Source: an uncultured Actinomycetes bacterium (GTDB taxonomy: Bacteria; Actinomycetota; Thermoleophilia; Miltoncostaeales; Miltoncostaeaceae). Taken from it: DNA of 60,978 nucleotides. The stretch is from assembly GCA_903896045.1 (NCBI GenBank), contig CAITWD010000004.1:1-60978 (forward strand), given 5' to 3'. Shown in pieces: positions 1-8,588 of the stretch (the stretch's first letter is position 1; each line of letters starts with the position of its first letter). The position numbers and the translations under genes are program-made. The notes under the pieces are model-generated. The model was not told where the DNA came from. It made no database searches and saw nothing but the letters and a program-made list of their open reading frames with translations.

Positions 1-99
1 ATTGCTCACCCGTGCACGCACGCATTGCACAATGGCGGTCATCGCCGACCCAACACGCGACGTGTTTTTTAGGAATGATCCGTGGGAAAAGGCGGGAAA

Positions 100-172
100 T
101 GGGCCGTGTAGGACTCGAACCTACGACCATGGGATTAAAAGTCCCCTGCTCTACCAGCTGAGCTAACGGCCC
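100..172 (-). tRNA. tRNA-Lys (TTT)
   Basis: On the minus strand a complete cloverleaf can be folded. The 7-bp acceptor stem pairs 166-172 with 101-107, and base 100 is an A discriminator. The D arm has the usual AGCTCAGCTGGTAGAGCA form, the anticodon loop is CTTTTAA (anticodon TTT) and the T loop is GTTCGAGTCC. The 3' CCA is not encoded. It points away from the pterin dehydratase gene that follows. Confidence 0.95.
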
Positions 173-379
173 CATGTACTCTCAGCAACATCTTCTGAGT
201 GCCTTGGACTCTACGGTACCAATTTGTTGCAGGCGCAGATTGCGCAACGCCGTGATGGACCATGAGCGTGATACACATCACAAGATCCATCCAAGAGCGA
301 GCACCCGTGCGAGAATGCGGCATGCACCGAGTACGCCGTCGCGGCCTCGGACACAATCGTGAAAGAAAAGGTACGCGGC

Positions 380-655
380 ATGGTGTTGTCTGAAGCTGAG
401 ATTCACGAGCGACTCAATGGGCTCGAAGGTTGGGGATGGGCCGATGGCGCGATTACCAAGTCGTTTTCCTGCGGGAACTTTGTCGGCTCGGTGGAACTGG
501 TCAATCGCATCACTCCCGTTGCGGAGGCCGCAGATCATCACCCAGATCTCGATATTCGCTGGAACACCGTGACGGTACGGCTTGCGACACATAGCCAAGG
601 TGGAATCACTGAGGCCGATTTTGCTGTTGCCCGGCAGATCGAAGCGATCTCCTGA
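380..655 (+). CDS. 4a-hydroxytetrahydrobiopterin dehydratase (pterin-4a-carbinolamine dehydratase)
   Basis: This 91-residue protein belongs to the PCD/DCoH family, which dehydrates the carbinolamine formed when pterin-dependent hydroxylases use tetrahydrobiopterin. In some bacteria the family instead acts in molybdopterin or folate side reactions. The diagnostic segment is DHHPDLDIRWNTVTV followed by THSQGGIT, carrying the active-site histidines. I chose the ATG at 380 because AAAGG precedes it by 8 bases; the in-frame GTG at 359 has no ribosome site. No aromatic hydroxylase is nearby, so the physiological role is open. It lies 41 bases before pyrD on the same strand and may share its transcript. 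Confidence 0.88.
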   Translation: MVLSEAEIHERLNGLEGWGWADGAITKSFSCGNFVGSVELVNRITPVAEAADHHPDLDIRWNTVTVRLATHSQGGITEADFAVARQIEAIS

Positions 656-696
656 GCGTCGAGGCGACATCGTCGTCGGGGGGTCTGTATCGCCTC

Positions 697-1770
697 GTGC
701 GGCCACTCATGTTTCGAATGGACCCCGAGCGCGCCCATCTTCGGGCCATGTCGGTTGCCGAGCACACAACCCCGCTCATACGTCTTGGGCGTTTGCGTGT
801 CCGCGATGAACGCTTAAGCCAACGGCTTTGGGGTCTGCGATTTCCGAATCCGGTGGGGCTTGGAGCGGGGTATGACAAGTGGGGGCGGGGTATCTCGGCG
901 TGGCATGCGCTGGGATTTGGCTTTGCCGAGATCGGAACTGTGACCGCACTTGCCCAAGATGGGAATCCCACGCCGCGACTGGTGCGGCTGCCACAGGATC
1001 GTGCGGTCATCAACCGTATGGGATTCAATAACGAGGGCGCTGCGGCGACGGCGCACCGATTGGCCCAGTGGGATCGTCGAGGAGTGCTGCACCGCATCCC
1101 CATTGGCGTGAACATCGGCAAGTCAAAGGTCACCCCCTTGGAGGACGCGAAACGGGACTATGTCTCCAGCCTCGAACGCCTGTGGCCCTATGCCGATTAC
1201 ATCGTCGTCAATGTGTCCTCGCCGAATACTCCAGGCTTGCGGGAGCTGCAAGAGTCGGTTGCTCTCGGCGGAATTCTCGAGGAGTTGGTTGAACTCAATC
1301 GGGTGAAATCGCAACTCACCGGTGCCCGGCGACGGCCGATTCTGGTCAAGATTGCGCCCGATCTCACCGATGAGCAATTTGACGCGGCAATTGATCTCAT
1401 TAGTGCGGTCGGGGTGCATGGCGTGATCATCAGCAATACGACGCTGTCGCGCGAGGGGCTGACATCGGCTGCGCGCTTGACCGCACAAGAGGGTGGATTG
1501 TCGGGTGCGCCCCTCGCTGCCCGGAGCCTTGCGATGCTGCGTCGCTCGATTGCCCGTGCGCCGCAACTGCCCGTGGTGAGCGTCGGCGGGATTACAAGCG
1601 CAGATGATGTGTGGGAGCGGCTCGCCGCAGGGGCATCCCTGGTCCAGGTATGGACGGGTTTGATTTATGAAGGACCAGCGATGGTGGCACGCATCAATCG
1701 GGGGCTAATCGCCCGGATGGATGCTGAAGGAATCAGAGATATCTCAGAGCTGATCGGTCGCGAGGTCTAG
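697..1770 (+). CDS. pyrD: dihydroorotate dehydrogenase, class 2 (quinone-dependent)
   Basis: This FMN enzyme oxidises dihydroorotate to orotate in pyrimidine synthesis and passes electrons to membrane quinones. The N-terminal membrane-associating segment, ending in FRMDPERAH, marks class 2. The barrel follows, with NPVGLGAGYDK, NRMGFNNEG, the catalytic-loop region NVSSPNTPGLRELQ and the FMN phosphate region VVSVGGI. The GTG at 697 has no good ribosome site. Upstream codons in frame read L-Y-R-L before it, as in homologues that begin M-Y-R-L, so a CTG start at 685 is possible, although a run of G directly abuts it. The next gene starts 3 bases after the stop, so the two are probably co-transcribed. 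Confidence 0.95.
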   Translation: MRPLMFRMDPERAHLRAMSVAEHTTPLIRLGRLRVRDERLSQRLWGLRFPNPVGLGAGYDKWGRGISAWHALGFGFAEIGTVTALAQDGNPTPRLVRLPQDRAVINRMGFNNEGAAATAHRLAQWDRRGVLHRIPIGVNIGKSKVTPLEDAKRDYVSSLERLWPYADYIVVNVSSPNTPGLRELQESVALGGILEELVELNRVKSQLTGARRRPILVKIAPDLTDEQFDAAIDLISAVGVHGVIISNTTLSREGLTSAARLTAQEGGLSGAPLAARSLAMLRRSIARAPQLPVVSVGGITSADDVWERLAAGASLVQVWTGLIYEGPAMVARINRGLIARMDAEGIRDISELIGREV

Positions 1771-1773
1771 TTC

Positions 1774-3381
1774 ATGCGAGGGGCTCCACGACCCCAGCGT
1801 CGCTCACTGCGGGGCTTGTTGTTGCGTTTGGTCTCCGCGCTTGCCGTGGTGCTGTTGTTGTTGATCGCGATCGCGGCGGCGGGCACGGTACTGACCGCCA
1901 GCGATTACAGCACCGCTGGGGAGCAGGCGCTTTCGCGTCAACAGGCTGCCAATCAGTTGCTCATCGATCTATTGAACGCGGATACGGGCAGTCGTGGGTT
2001 TGTATTGACGGGTCGTTACGACTTTTTGGAGCCATACACCGCATCGGTTGATCGTTACGGCAGGGATTTTGCACAACTCCAACGACTGGTCAGAGGAAGC
2101 CCAGAAATCAGCGCTGACGTCGCTCGCGCCAATAGTGATGCACAACAGTGGTACGCCCAAAATCTGAAATTGATTCAAGAGCGACGGGCAGGCCGACTCG
2201 GGGCATCCATCGCATTGGTGAGTCATGGAGTTGCGCAGCGATCGTTTGACGCTTTTCGTCGCGATTCAAACCGGCTCGCGGCGGATGTGCAGCGCGATAA
2301 ACAGGAAGCATTTGCGACGGCCAAGAACCGCCGCAACATCACCCTTATCGCGGTGATTGTTGCCGCCATCATCGCCTTTGGCGTCGTTGCGATCACCGCA
2401 CTCCGTCTGTGGCGTCGAGTCGGCATTCCGATTGGTGGACTGGTGCTGGGTGTTGGTCGGGTGGCACGCGGTCGACTTGCCGAGCCTGTGACAGAAAGCG
2501 AGAGCGCCGTTCGCGAGCTGGGCGAGTTGGTTGATGGGTTTAACACCATGCAACGTCAGGTCTTTCAGCAGCGCGAGGCGGTTGCTCAGGCGGCACGCCG
2601 GGAAGCGATGCAGCGCACCGAACGTCGGCTCTGGGAAACGGTGCAGGAAGGGTTGCTCCCAACTCGCCTCCCGGGTTATCCCGGTTTTCGTGTGGTGGCC
2701 AGATATCGACCCGCGGAACGGGCGCTGCTGATCGGTGGGGATTTTTACGATGCCGAGGTGTTACCCGATGGGCGGCTCGCGGTGTTGGTGGGCGACATGG
2801 CAGGTCATGGAGCAAGTGCCGCGGCACAGGCTGCGGGTTTGCGATTTGGGTGGCGCACAATGATGACTGTCGACCCCGATCCGCGTCGCGTATTAGCGGC
2901 GTTGAATGCGCAGATGGCACGTCCGGATCTTCGCACCGAAGGGCTCTTTGCAACAATGATCTACGCCCTTATTGATGAGAACGGCCAGGGAATTTTTGCC
3001 TGTGCGGGGCACCCCGCGCCACTACGCAGCGGCCCCGATGGTTGCCATCCGATGACCCCTGAGGCTTCCGGGCCGCTGTTGGGAGTGTTTGATGACGCGC
3101 AGTGGCCGACGACCACATTTGCGCTCGCCCCGGGTGAGACATTGCTGCTCTACACCGATGGGCTGATCGAGGCACGGACGAGCGATGAGCTCTTCGGGCT
3201 TGAGCGGGTTGCCGCAATCATCGACGCCGAGAGGGCGGCCGCGGTGGAGTTGCGAGTCGAGCGGGTCATCGACGCTGCGCGACGATTCGATGCGGGTTCA
3301 TTGCGCGATGACGTCGTTGTTGTCGCGATTGAACGCTCCCTGTCTGCATCAGGGCGCGCCAAGGACATCCGCTGCGAGTGA
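1774..3381 (+). CDS. membrane-bound CHASE3-HAMP-SpoIIE (PP2C-type) serine phosphatase
   Basis: This 535-residue sensor phosphatase resembles RsbU-type regulators. Residues 18-37 form a first membrane helix. Residues about 40-180 are a helical extracytoplasmic CHASE3-like sensor with the TGSRGFVLTG signature, 189-211 form a second helix, and about 212-262 a HAMP linker. A short coiled coil leads into a SpoIIE/PP2C domain (about 300-525). Metal-binding motifs are GGDFYDA (321-327), GDMAGHG (340-346), LLYTDGLIEA and the final DDVVVV. Such proteins usually dephosphorylate an anti-anti-sigma factor in a partner-switching cascade, but no kinase or STAS partner is in the window. The ligand is unknown. 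Confidence 0.92.
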   Translation: MRGAPRPQRRSLRGLLLRLVSALAVVLLLLIAIAAAGTVLTASDYSTAGEQALSRQQAANQLLIDLLNADTGSRGFVLTGRYDFLEPYTASVDRYGRDFAQLQRLVRGSPEISADVARANSDAQQWYAQNLKLIQERRAGRLGASIALVSHGVAQRSFDAFRRDSNRLAADVQRDKQEAFATAKNRRNITLIAVIVAAIIAFGVVAITALRLWRRVGIPIGGLVLGVGRVARGRLAEPVTESESAVRELGELVDGFNTMQRQVFQQREAVAQAARREAMQRTERRLWETVQEGLLPTRLPGYPGFRVVARYRPAERALLIGGDFYDAEVLPDGRLAVLVGDMAGHGASAAAQAAGLRFGWRTMMTVDPDPRRVLAALNAQMARPDLRTEGLFATMIYALIDENGQGIFACAGHPAPLRSGPDGCHPMTPEASGPLLGVFDDAQWPTTTFALAPGETLLLYTDGLIEARTSDELFGLERVAAIIDAERAAAVELRVERVIDAARRFDAGSLRDDVVVVAIERSLSASGRAKDIRCE

Positions 3382-3415
3382 CAACGCGCCCTGTCAGGCG
3401 CGACGTCAGATGCCA

Positions 3416-3763
3416 TTACTCAGTTGGTGTAGCGACCCCAAGAATCTTTTGGAGTTCTCCAGATTGAAAAAGCTCGGTGGTGATGTCACATCCACCAATC
3501 AGCTCGCCGCCCACAAAGACCTGCGGAATTGTTGGCCACTGTGACCATCCGCCGAGCACCTCGCGGATGCGGGGGTCGGTCAATACATCACGGGCGCCGT
3601 ATTCGACCTTGAGGTGGTTGAGGATCTGCACCACCTGGTTGGAGAATCCACACCGGGGCATCTCAGGAGTGCCCTTCATAAAGACGAACACACGGTTGTC
3701 CTGGACCTCGCGTTGAACCTGCTCGAGGATTTCCTGCTCAGACATGGTCAAGGTGTCGCTCAT
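3416..3763 (-). CDS. grxD: monothiol glutaredoxin, Grx4/GrxD family
   Basis: This 115-residue protein has the CGFS active site inside MPRCGFSNQVV, followed by WPTIPQVFVGGELIGGCDI, the glutathione-binding region. CGFS glutaredoxins bind a bridging [2Fe-2S] cluster with glutathione and deliver or sense iron-sulfur clusters rather than reducing disulfides. Its start overlaps the stop of the bolA gene by 4 bases, so the two are translationally coupled. This matches the known Grx-BolA heterodimer, which also holds a [2Fe-2S] cluster. The symbol follows the E. coli family name. Confidence 0.95.
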   Translation of the reverse strand: MSDTLTMSEQEILEQVQREVQDNRVFVFMKGTPEMPRCGFSNQVVQILNHLKVEYGARDVLTDPRIREVLGGWSQWPTIPQVFVGGELIGGCDITTELFQSGELQKILGVATPTE

Positions 3764-4002
3764 GATGCCTCCGGGGCACGGGTCTTCAGCGCAAGCGCAT
3801 GGATGCTGCCGTCATCGAGACGTGCCTGCACTGCTGCGTACACCATGCGGTGTTGCGCGAGTAGTGATTGATTGGCGAATTGTGGCGCCGTAATCGATGC
3901 AAACAGGTGATCGCCACCTCCTTGGTCAACGATTTCGACCTCGGAGCCTGGCAATGCAGCCTCGATGAGTGTGGTGAGTTCATGCAAATCAGCCATTGTC
4001 AC
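3760..4002 (-). CDS. BolA/IbaG family protein
   Basis: A small class II KH-like fold protein of about 80 residues. The conserved stretch is H(L)FASITAPQFANQSLLAQHRMVYA followed by IHALALKT, with the family's invariant histidine. BolA proteins pair with CGFS glutaredoxins to bind and traffic [2Fe-2S] clusters, and the downstream gene encodes exactly such a glutaredoxin with a 4-base overlap. The GTG start directly follows the stop of the yyaL-like gene; the ATG two codons later (first base at 3996) is an equally good start. A TATCCT hexamer lies just upstream on the minus strand, so a private promoter is possible. Confidence 0.9.
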   Translation of the reverse strand: MTMADLHELTTLIEAALPGSEVEIVDQGGGDHLFASITAPQFANQSLLAQHRMVYAAVQARLDDGSIHALALKTRAPEAS

Positions 4003-6081
4003 TCAAGGATAGCCCGACTGTTGATGTTCAGGCCCGACGGACGACGCTGCAAGCGCGGTGCGGAGGGCTGCCGGATCGGTAATTGGCGCCTGACATGCGA
4101 ACCGCGCACAGACATATGCCGCTGGCATGCCATCGATGAGTGTGCGACCGGTAAGGAGCGGGATCTCGCCGATCGCCACTGCATCACTCGGGTCGGCCGC
4201 TGCAAGTGCCAGTCCTGAGCGCTGGTGCGCGCGCGCGACGGTAATCAGTGCTTGAGTGCGGGGATCCTCGAGCGCGCCGATCACTGCGATCTCGCGGGAG
4301 GGTGTCGTGAGATGGGCGCAGGCGAGAAGGCCTGTTCCAAAGGCCTGCGGATAACGCGCGAATTGGTCGTGCGCGAGCGCGAGCGCCCTGGCGGCGCAGG
4401 CGCGATAATCATCGGATCCTGTGAGCCCTGAGAGGTGGAGGAGCGCGAGTGCCGCCTGCGAGTTCCCTGCAGGGGTGGGTTGATCTTCGAGATCGCGGAG
4501 TCGCATCAAGAGTTTCGGTGCGTCACGACCGGTGGAGTAGAACCCGTTGGTATCAGGATCAAAGAACAGATCCACCATTGCATCCGCGAGTGTGCGGGCT
4601 GCAGTGAACCATCGCGGCGCGAAGGTGGCGGTGTACAGCCGCAAGAGGCCTTGGATCAGATTTGCGTAATCATCGAGTTGTGCGAGGTGATGCGCGGTGT
4701 GATCTGCAAGGACGCGAAACAGCCGGCCCGAGACGACGAGGCTGTCAAGGATGCGGTCTGCGGCGCGCGTCGCGGTGTCGAGATAGTCGGTGCGCGCCAA
4801 CTCGACTCCGGCATCGGCAAATGCCGCGATGGCAAGTCCGTTCCATGAGCTTATGAGCTTGTCATCGCGCGTCGGGGGGGTGCGCATCGCCCGCACGCGC
4901 AAGAGCTGCGCATGGATCTCCTGGAGTGCGGGAAGCGGATCTTCGCTGAGTTCACGGGCAAGAAATGGGATCGGCAGTGCTGCAGACAGCACCGATCTGC
5001 CGTCAAAGTTCCCTTCGTCGTGGACCCCAAAGCGACGCGCGGCGAGTGCCGCCTGTGTTGGGGTGAGTACGCTGGCGAGTTCAGCGGGCGTCCACGTGTA
5101 GTACACCCCTTCGCCCTCAGGGCTATCGGCATCTTGCGCGGCGGCAAACCCGCCGTCGGGTAATTCCATTTCTCGAATGAGGTAGTCGAGGATCTCTTCG
5201 GCGGTCGTGGTAAATCGAGGTTCGTCATAGCGCGTACCGGCGTGGAGGTAGACGCGGGCAAGCAGCGCATTGTCGTAGAGCATCTTTTCAAAGTGGGGCA
5301 CGAGCCAGTGATCGTCAACGGCATACCGATGAAAGCCGCCACCGAGCTGGTCGTAGATTCCGCCATCGGCCATACGCCGGAGCGTCAGTGATGCAATTTC
5401 TTGTGTGAGGGGCGCCACGTCATCTTCGACGATTGCCTGCACCAGGAACTCGAGCACTGTTGAGGGTGGAAATTTCGGAGCGCCACCAAACCCGCCATAC
5501 GTGTGGTCGAGTTGCTGGCCAAGTTGGGCAACCGCCTCGGGTATCACAGAACGATCTGGAGAGACAGTCGACCCCGGGCGGGTGGCGATCGCACCGAGAC
5601 GATCGGTCAACTCGGTTGCCTGAAGATCGACGTCGTCTCGACGATCGCGATATATCTCTGCCATCCACGCGCACAACTCTCGCATCCCGGGCATGCTGCC
5701 CCGGTTTGTTGGCGGAAAATAGGTTCCGGCATAAAAGGGCCGTCCATCCGGGGTCGCAAAGACAGTCATCGGCCATCCGCCATGCCCTGACAGCGCGAGG
5801 GTTGCCTGCATGTAGAGCGCATCGATATCGGGCCGTTCCTCTCGATCGACTTTGATGCAGACAAAATGGGCGTTCATGACCGCAGCGGTCTCGGGGTCCT
5901 CGAAAGACTCATGTGCCATCACATGGCACCAATGGCATGCCGAATAGCCGATCGAGATCAGGAGTGGACGATCCTCGGATGCCGCGCGGGCGAGTGCCTC
6001 ATCAGTCCATGGATACCAATCCACGGGGTTCTCTGCGTGCTGGCGCAGATAGAGGCTGGATTCATTGGCCAGTCGATTCAC
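4003..6081 (-). CDS. YyaL-like thioredoxin-domain protein (DUF255 family)
   Basis: A 692-residue cytosolic protein of the YyaL / spermatogenesis-associated-protein-20 family. The N-terminal quarter is a thioredoxin fold: NPVDWYPW, then the redox-like CHWCHVM motif, and later [13 protein letters not shown]. The rest is an alpha/alpha-barrel resembling N-acylglucosamine 2-epimerase or glycosidase folds, with [14 protein letters not shown] and [14 protein letters not shown]. The biochemical function of the family is not established. I prefer the GTG at 6081, giving M-NRLANESS, because homologues begin that way and because a TATCCT hexamer lies 8 bases before it. A TTG three codons upstream is the alternative. 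It heads a minus-strand group with bolA and the glutaredoxin gene. Confidence 0.9.
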   Translation of the reverse strand: MNRLANESSLYLRQHAENPVDWYPWTDEALARAASEDRPLLISIGYSACHWCHVMAHESFEDPETAAVMNAHFVCIKVDREERPDIDALYMQATLALSGHGGWPMTVFATPDGRPFYAGTYFPPTNRGSMPGMRELCAWMAEIYRDRRDDVDLQATELTDRLGAIATRPGSTVSPDRSVIPEAVAQLGQQLDHTYGGFGGAPKFPPSTVLEFLVQAIVEDDVAPLTQEIASLTLRRMADGGIYDQLGGGFHRYAVDDHWLVPHFEKMLYDNALLARVYLHAGTRYDEPRFTTTAEEILDYLIREMELPDGGFAAAQDADSPEGEGVYYTWTPAELASVLTPTQAALAARRFGVHDEGNFDGRSVLSAALPIPFLARELSEDPLPALQEIHAQLLRVRAMRTPPTRDDKLISSWNGLAIAAFADAGVELARTDYLDTATRAADRILDSLVVSGRLFRVLADHTAHHLAQLDDYANLIQGLLRLYTATFAPRWFTAARTLADAMVDLFFDPDTNGFYSTGRDAPKLLMRLRDLEDQPTPAGNSQAALALLHLSGLTGSDDYRACAARALALAHDQFARYPQAFGTGLLACAHLTTPSREIAVIGALEDPRTQALITVARAHQRSGLALAAADPSDAVAIGEIPLLTGRTLIDGMPAAYVCARFACQAPITDPAALRTALAASSVGPEHQQSGYP

Positions 6082-6089
6082 AGTTACCA

Positions 6090-6095
6090 AGGATA
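6090..6095 (-). promoter_or_regulatory. -10 hexamer TATCCT of the yyaL-like gene
   Basis: On the minus strand TATCCT ends 8 bases before the GTG at 6081, so transcription would start at or next to the start codon. No Shine-Dalgarno precedes that GTG. Promoter identity is inferred from spacing only. Confidence 0.45.
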
Positions 6096-6112
6096 CTCAT
6101 GGTCTGGCGCGG

Positions 6113-6118
6113 TACCCT
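6113..6118 (+). promoter_or_regulatory. -10 hexamer TACCCT of the J-domain gene
   Basis: TACCCT is followed by exactly six bases and then the GTG at 6125. There is no Shine-Dalgarno. This is the spacing expected of an actinobacterial leaderless transcript. It is back-to-back with the TATCCT of the divergent gene, so their upstream elements overlap. Confidence 0.5.
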
Positions 6119-6124
6119 GACACT

Positions 6125-7183
6125 GTGCATGAGCAACTCGTGTCCCACGCAGGATCGATCCCTGCCGCGGCCAGAAGTGGACGTTGGCGACAAGTCGCAT
6201 TGCTTGCGACCGCTGCCGCGCTGAGCCCTGATCTGCGCATTCGTGCAGATCTTGCTGGAGTGCTGCATGGGTTGGATCTGCCCGACGCTGCTGCCGTTGT
6301 TGCGGCGACCGCGGTTGGTGATCCCTGGGCGCAGTGGTGGGAGGTGCTGGCTGCCGGGCAATCGGGGGAGGTGCAGGGGTATGAGTTGCCTCATCTGGAA
6401 GCGCAGGTAGGGAGTGGCCCCGACGCGCGTGAGGTGGCCCGACGCCGCGAGGATCTGGCAATTGAATTGCACGACATTCATCACGGAACTGGCGAGGGGC
6501 GCTTTGCCCTCCTCGGGGTGACGCACGATGCCCCCCGCCGTGCCCTGCTTGTCGGCCGCTCGTCTGCGGTATTTCTCGTGGAACCCGCGTGGGATGAATT
6601 GGCCTTGGTCCGTCTTGGCCCGTCCGATGGCCCCGCCGGAGGAAATCGCGCGCATCTGACCCTTGAGGATGTGATGACACAGATTGCTCGCGGGGAGCGC
6701 GGAGCCGAACGACCGGTCCCCGCCGATCTCCCGGATCAGTTTGTTGCCCTCGCAATGCTTGAGAGCCTGCGGGAGGATCGCGGTGTCCGAGATCAGCGGC
6801 TCTTACGGCTCGCCGACGAGGTGCGCGATGAACGGGAGCAGCTCGCCGAGGATCGCGTGCGATTGCGTACCGAAAAGTCCCAGGTCGCAGCAATTCTGCG
6901 GCAGGTTGCCGCGATGCGCGCGCAGCCGATCCCAGGAGAAACGCCGCTTCCGACGACGTTGCAGGATGCGGCGTCCCTCCTGGAAATCGGTCCTGATGCA
7001 TCTCCTACCGAAATTGAGCGGGCATTTCGGGCCCAGATCGTGCGCTGTCACCCCGACCGCGTCGCCGATTTGCATCCCCGCATTCGTGGCCAAGCAGAAG
7101 GCATGACGGTGGCGCTCAACGCCGCGCGCGAATTGATGATGGGTGGCAAATCAACCACCCGCCATCGCACGCCACCGAACTAA
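6125..7183 (+). CDS. J-domain protein with unknown N-terminal region
   Basis: A 352-residue protein whose C-terminus carries a J domain: TLQDAASLLEI, then an amphipathic helix, the invariant HPD tripeptide (about residues 309-311) and a final helix. J domains stimulate the ATPase of DnaK chaperones. The first ~130 residues are helical and Ala-rich with no family I recognise. A central beta-rich part precedes a charged coiled coil (about 215-270). There is no Gly/Phe region or zinc finger, so this is a type III J protein with its J domain at the C-terminus. The GTG at 6125 is chosen over an earlier start because the earlier one would run into the divergent gene and its promoter. Confidence 0.75.
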   Translation: MHEQLVSHAGSIPAAARSGRWRQVALLATAAALSPDLRIRADLAGVLHGLDLPDAAAVVAATAVGDPWAQWWEVLAAGQSGEVQGYELPHLEAQVGSGPDAREVARRREDLAIELHDIHHGTGEGRFALLGVTHDAPRRALLVGRSSAVFLVEPAWDELALVRLGPSDGPAGGNRAHLTLEDVMTQIARGERGAERPVPADLPDQFVALAMLESLREDRGVRDQRLLRLADEVRDEREQLAEDRVRLRTEKSQVAAILRQVAAMRAQPIPGETPLPTTLQDAASLLEIGPDASPTEIERAFRAQIVRCHPDRVADLHPRIRGQAEGMTVALNAARELMMGGKSTTRHRTPPN

Positions 7184-7192
7184 CGAGCTCGG

Positions 7193-7447
7193 TTAGTCCT
7201 CGTCGTCCCAGTCGGGTTCGACTGCCAGGGCGGCGTATGCCAACCACTCCCGCAGAATCTGTAACGCGTCATTGCGGTCGACCTCGGGGCACGCTTGGTC
7301 AATAAGCGTGAGGGCCAGATCGATACTTGTCGGTGCTGGCGGTGCGCCAAATTCGCGCAAGACCGCCCACACGTGATCCGTATCGAGTTCAGGGCGCTCG
7401 CCAAGGATGTACTCCGCGGCTTCTGCGAGATCGAGTTCGTCATCCAT
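7193..7447 (-). CDS. hypothetical acidic protein
   Basis: An 84-residue acidic protein beginning MDDELDLAEAAEYILGERP and ending EPDWDDED. I do not recognise the family. It is predicted to be helical, with no membrane segment or cysteine pair. The start at 7447 is preferred because a TATTGT hexamer lies 8 bases before it on the minus strand, while the 25 codons further upstream are basic and unlike the rest. It converges with the J-domain gene, ending 9 bases from it. Confidence 0.55.
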   Translation of the reverse strand: MDDELDLAEAAEYILGERPELDTDHVWAVLREFGAPPAPTSIDLALTLIDQACPEVDRNDALQILREWLAYAALAVEPDWDDED

Positions 7448-7659
7448 CGATTCACACAATAAAGGTTTGGGTGCCCGCCGCCGATGCAGTGGGTGGATCG
7501 CTGCGGGGGTCGGCTTTGCCAATCCCTTACCGAGAGCTCACCGAGTGATGACGCACGCACGGGAAACTCAGCCTCCACGAATTGCATGAAAGGAATGAGT
7601 TTTTGACATGGGGCCAACATTCGGTGCCGCAAAATTCAAGCGCGCGAGGTCGTCGACCG

Positions 7660-7932
7660 ATGAGTACAGGGATGCCTGAACCCCAACAATTTGACTCATT
7701 GAATGCCCACGAACAGCAGTTGCTCTCACGGGTGCTCGACGCACTGGACACGTATACCGAAGCGCCCTTGCGTCTATGTGGCCACAGCAACGACGGAGTG
7801 TGCACCGTCTTTGAGTTCCAAGAGGAGTTTGAGTTGGGAGATCCGGGTCGTCGCTTTCTGATGTCCATTACCGATGCAGGGCAGTCCGCCGTGCTGATTC
7901 CGGTCCACTCGACAGTTTTGGAGACTCAATGA
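7660..7932 (+). CDS. hypothetical protein
   Basis: A 90-residue protein starting MSTGMPEPQQFDSL. It is soluble and acidic in the middle, and I recognise no domain. The ATG at 7660 has GAGG 10 bases upstream; the earlier TTG at 7582 would add 26 low-complexity basic residues and is less likely. The stop overlaps the start of the next unknown gene by 4 bases (ATGA), so the two are translationally coupled and may act together. Confidence 0.55.
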   Translation: MSTGMPEPQQFDSLNAHEQQLLSRVLDALDTYTEAPLRLCGHSNDGVCTVFEFQEEFELGDPGRRFLMSITDAGQSAVLIPVHSTVLETQ

Positions 7933-8219
7933 CTCCCCCGAGCCGCACCCCTGTGCCGCGTGGGATCCCCACGGTGGAAGATGTACAACAACATTGTCAT
8001 CGTGTGCACTCCGCAGGTTCACCGAACGCAATTGCACGCCCGGCGCTGGTGACTCACTACCGCCGATTGTGTGATGCATTGCGTGTAGAACCCGTGCACA
8101 CAGCCACAAATCTTGATCTTCAGCGGGCCTCTAGCGCGTTGCTTCGGATCGCTGCGCTTGCCGAGCAGGCAGCGACGCGGAACCGCTTTCGCCGACCGAT
8201 TACGGCTCCAAAACGATAA
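7929..8219 (+). CDS. hypothetical protein, coupled to the preceding gene
   Basis: A 96-residue basic, helical protein starting MTPPSRTPVPRG and ending RRPITAPKR. No family is recognised and no membrane helix is seen. Its ATG overlaps the previous stop (ATGA). A 12-bp perfect hairpin begins 8 bases after its stop, closing this two-gene unit just before the rpmG promoter. Confidence 0.5.
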   Translation: MTPPSRTPVPRGIPTVEDVQQHCHRVHSAGSPNAIARPALVTHYRRLCDALRVEPVHTATNLDLQRASSALLRIAALAEQAATRNRFRRPITAPKR

Positions 8220-8226
8220 GAATTTT

Positions 8227-8255
8227 CTCTGACAGGCCTTCTGGGCCTGTCAGAG
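8227..8255 (+). terminator. 12-bp hairpin before rpmG
   Basis: CTCTGACAGGCC (8227-8238) pairs perfectly with 8244-8255 around a TTCTG loop. No T tract follows on the plus strand. Its place between two transcription units suggests a U-less terminator. Confidence 0.6.
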
Positions 8256-8269
8256 CGCGAGGCATGTGG

Positions 8270-8275
8270 TAGCCT
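8270..8275 (+). promoter_or_regulatory. -10 hexamer TAGCCT before rpmG
   Basis: TAGCCT lies 32 bases before the rpmG GTG, just downstream of the hairpin that ends the previous unit. Expected transcription start is near 8282, leaving a short leader that includes GAAAGG. No clear -35 is seen. Confidence 0.4.
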
Positions 8276-8307
8276 GCCTCTCCGTTTCACGACCGAAAGG
8301 CTGGCAC

Positions 8308-8469
8308 GTGCCTCCGGGACAGCGTCTCGCGATTACTCTTGCTTGCCAAGAGTGCAAGCGTCGGAACTACCAGACAAATAAGAGCCGTCGTAATACACCC
8401 GATCGCATCGAGCTCAGTAAATACTGTCGCTGGTGCGGGCGTCATACTGCGCACAGGGAGACTCGTTAG
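8308..8469 (+). CDS. rpmG: 50S ribosomal protein L33, zinc-binding form
   Basis: A 53-residue protein, the usual L33 length. Cys13, Cys16, Cys40 and Cys43 (CQEC and CRWC) form the zinc site of the C+ paralogue type. Some actinobacteria hold a second, cysteine-free copy used under zinc limitation; none is in this window. The GTG at 8308 has GAAAGG upstream and gives the family N-terminus; an earlier in-frame GTG would cover the promoter. It starts the classical rpmG, tRNA-Trp, secE, nusG order. Confidence 0.95.
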   Translation: MPPGQRLAITLACQECKRRNYQTNKSRRNTPDRIELSKYCRWCGRHTAHRETR

Positions 8470-8471
8470 TT

Positions 8472-8492
8472 CGTCACGCCAGTGGCGTGACG
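8472..8492 (+). terminator. 9-bp hairpin between rpmG and tRNA-Trp
   Basis: CGTCACGCC (8472-8480) pairs with 8484-8492 across a 3-base loop directly after the rpmG stop. No T tract follows, so it may equally be a processing or stability element in a shared transcript. Confidence 0.45.
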
Positions 8493-8498
8493 CTTCCT

Positions 8499-8571
8499 AG
8501 GGTCGTAGCTCAACTGGTAGAGCACCGGTCTCCAAAACCGGGGGTTGGGGGTTCGAGTCCCTCCGGCCCTG
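8499..8571 (+). tRNA. tRNA-Trp (CCA)
   Basis: The acceptor stem pairs 8499-8505 with 8564-8570, and G8571 is the discriminator. The D arm AGCTCAACTGGTAGAGCA, anticodon loop TCTCCAAAA region (anticodon CCA) and T loop GTTCGAGTCC are all present. The 3' CCA is not encoded. secE begins 17 bases later, which fits the widespread rpmG, trnW, secE arrangement. Confidence 0.95.
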
Positions 8572-8588
8572 TTATCAACGTGGACTGA

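Noticed and set aside
685-697. CTG 685 as the pyrD start
   Set aside because: The codons after it resemble homologous N-termini, but the G run abuts the CTG with only one base between, so the case is too weak to call; GTG 697 is kept.
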